From: Thermodesulfobacteriota bacterium
GTDB taxonomy: Bacteria; Desulfobacterota; DSM-4660; Desulfatiglandales; HGW-15
Assembly (NCBI GenBank): GCA_025454125.1
Contig: JALOPA010000390.1
Location: 1-5,896 of the forward strand
Length of the DNA stretch: 5,896 nt
Reading direction: 5' to 3'
Positions 5,472-5,896 of the stretch are shown in pieces. Each line of letters begins with the position of its first letter. The first letter of the stretch is position 1. Position numbers and translations under genes: made by a program. Under the pieces are notes generated by a model. That model ran no database searches, was not told the DNA's origin, and saw nothing but the letters and a program-made list of their open reading frames with translations.

Positions 5472-5896
5472 CCACTAGAGTATCGAGAATTGGGGCTATG
5501 TCGACCACAGACCAGTCAAGGATATCATGATTCAGCTTTGCTTTGTAGAGATTGTGCGTGGCAAGCCTGTCTTCCATTGGGTTAGGAGTTGTGTGCACGG
5601 ATAGAGCTTGGAAACTATGGTCGAATGGCCGTGTCATTCGGAGGCAGTGTGCCAGCGGTATTTAATGGAGTAGCAGTCCGCAGCTTTGGATGCGGGGTCC
5701 TTCTCGCATCAGCTAGGGCGAACCTATTGGTGATAGGCTGAATACATTTTCAAGGCCTATCCCCCCGCCGTAAACAACTATTAGAATTTGGTGTAATTGT
5801 GATAGGTGGTGCGGATAATCCAACAATCGTACAACAACAATGGGTTAACCTTGATGAATAGCTCATCAGGATGAGAAATCCCCTTATTTTTTGCCA
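5472..5896. other. Gene-poor stretch upstream of the primase-helicase
   Basis: No gene is convincing in these 425 bases. On the - strand a short frame from ATG 5577 to 5416 reads MEDRLATHNLYKAKLNHDI..., protein-like but without a ribosome site, running into the helicase start. On the + strand 5778-5861 reads LLEFGVIVIGGADNPTIVQQ and ends in TAG, with no start codon; it may be a gene fragment. ATG 5871 (MRNPLIFC...) could open a gene past the right edge but has no spaced ribosome site. TGATGA/TCATCA at 5852-5868 is a small dyad. No strong promoter for the primase-helicase was found; TTGACT (- strand, near 5517-5522) lacks a good -10 partner. Confidence 0.5.
5723..5807. repeat. Cluster of short CCTATC/GATAGG repeats
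   Basis: GATAGGC at 5732-5738 and GCCTATC at 5755-5761 form a 7-bp inverted repeat with a 16-base loop. CTATTGGTGATAG is a near palindrome at the left edge. ATTGGTGATAGG (5726-5737) recurs as ATTGTGATAGG (5797-5807), with one base missing. They lie a few hundred bases upstream of the primase-helicase start. Function unknown; they could be a decayed element end or binding sites, or chance. Confidence 0.35.

Noticed and set aside
1..5896. CRISPR array, complete tRNA, rRNA or insertion sequence
   Set aside because: No regularly spaced repeats, no complete cloverleaf and no transposase or integrase frame was seen.

Overview
The window reads like part of a defence or genomic island in an environmental Gram-negative bacterium. 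Base composition is roughly balanced by eye. The AbiE, MntA/HepT and primase-helicase families match what is common in Desulfobacterota-like and related metagenomic lineages, but this taxonomic guess is weak because no core gene is present. Most of the sequence is toxin-antitoxin or conflict-system genes, plus the scars of mobile DNA.

Left third (1-1683, + strand): an AbiE-type (type IV) toxin-antitoxin operon. The antitoxin AbiEi is cut by the left window edge. The nucleotidyltransferase toxin AbiEii follows with a 4-base ATGA overlap.

Scar region (1684-2220): no intact gene. It holds (i) a GIY-YIG endonuclease remnant on the - strand that keeps only its first ~15 and last ~18 residues, (ii) a perfect 19-bp inverted repeat flanked by further CTTCGCTCG-type copies, and (iii) a 23-nt copy of the 3' end of a tmRNA (or tRNA-Ala), ending in CCA on the - strand and not preceded by the rest of an RNA gene. 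Item (iii) looks like an attachment-site remnant. If so, by the usual geometry the inserted element lies at higher coordinates (MntA/HepT and the primase-helicase), with the intact RNA gene beyond the right edge.

Middle (2221-2950, + strand): a promoter candidate, then a MntA/HepT (type VII) toxin-antitoxin pair. MntA is a minimal nucleotidyltransferase antitoxin with GS-x10-D-x-D. HepT is a HEPN RNase toxin with R-x4-H-x-Y. The two genes overlap by 11 bases.

Right half (3004-5435, - strand): one long gene convergent to MntA/HepT. It encodes a TOTE-type archaeo-eukaryotic primase fused to a superfamily 2 helicase. It is broken between helicase motifs I and II by what looks like a ~16-bp deletion, leaving two open segments (about 504 and 305 codons). 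All other family landmarks are intact, so the lesion is either recent or an assembly error. The last ~460 bases hold no convincing gene, only small repeats and two short protein-like open stretches.

Together the genes form two complete nucleotidyltransferase-based toxin-antitoxin modules beside a damaged primase-helicase conflict gene and a degraded homing-type nuclease. I see no clear new enzyme family. The most informative items are the gene-breaking deletion, the internally deleted GIY-YIG gene, and the tmRNA-end/inverted-repeat scar.
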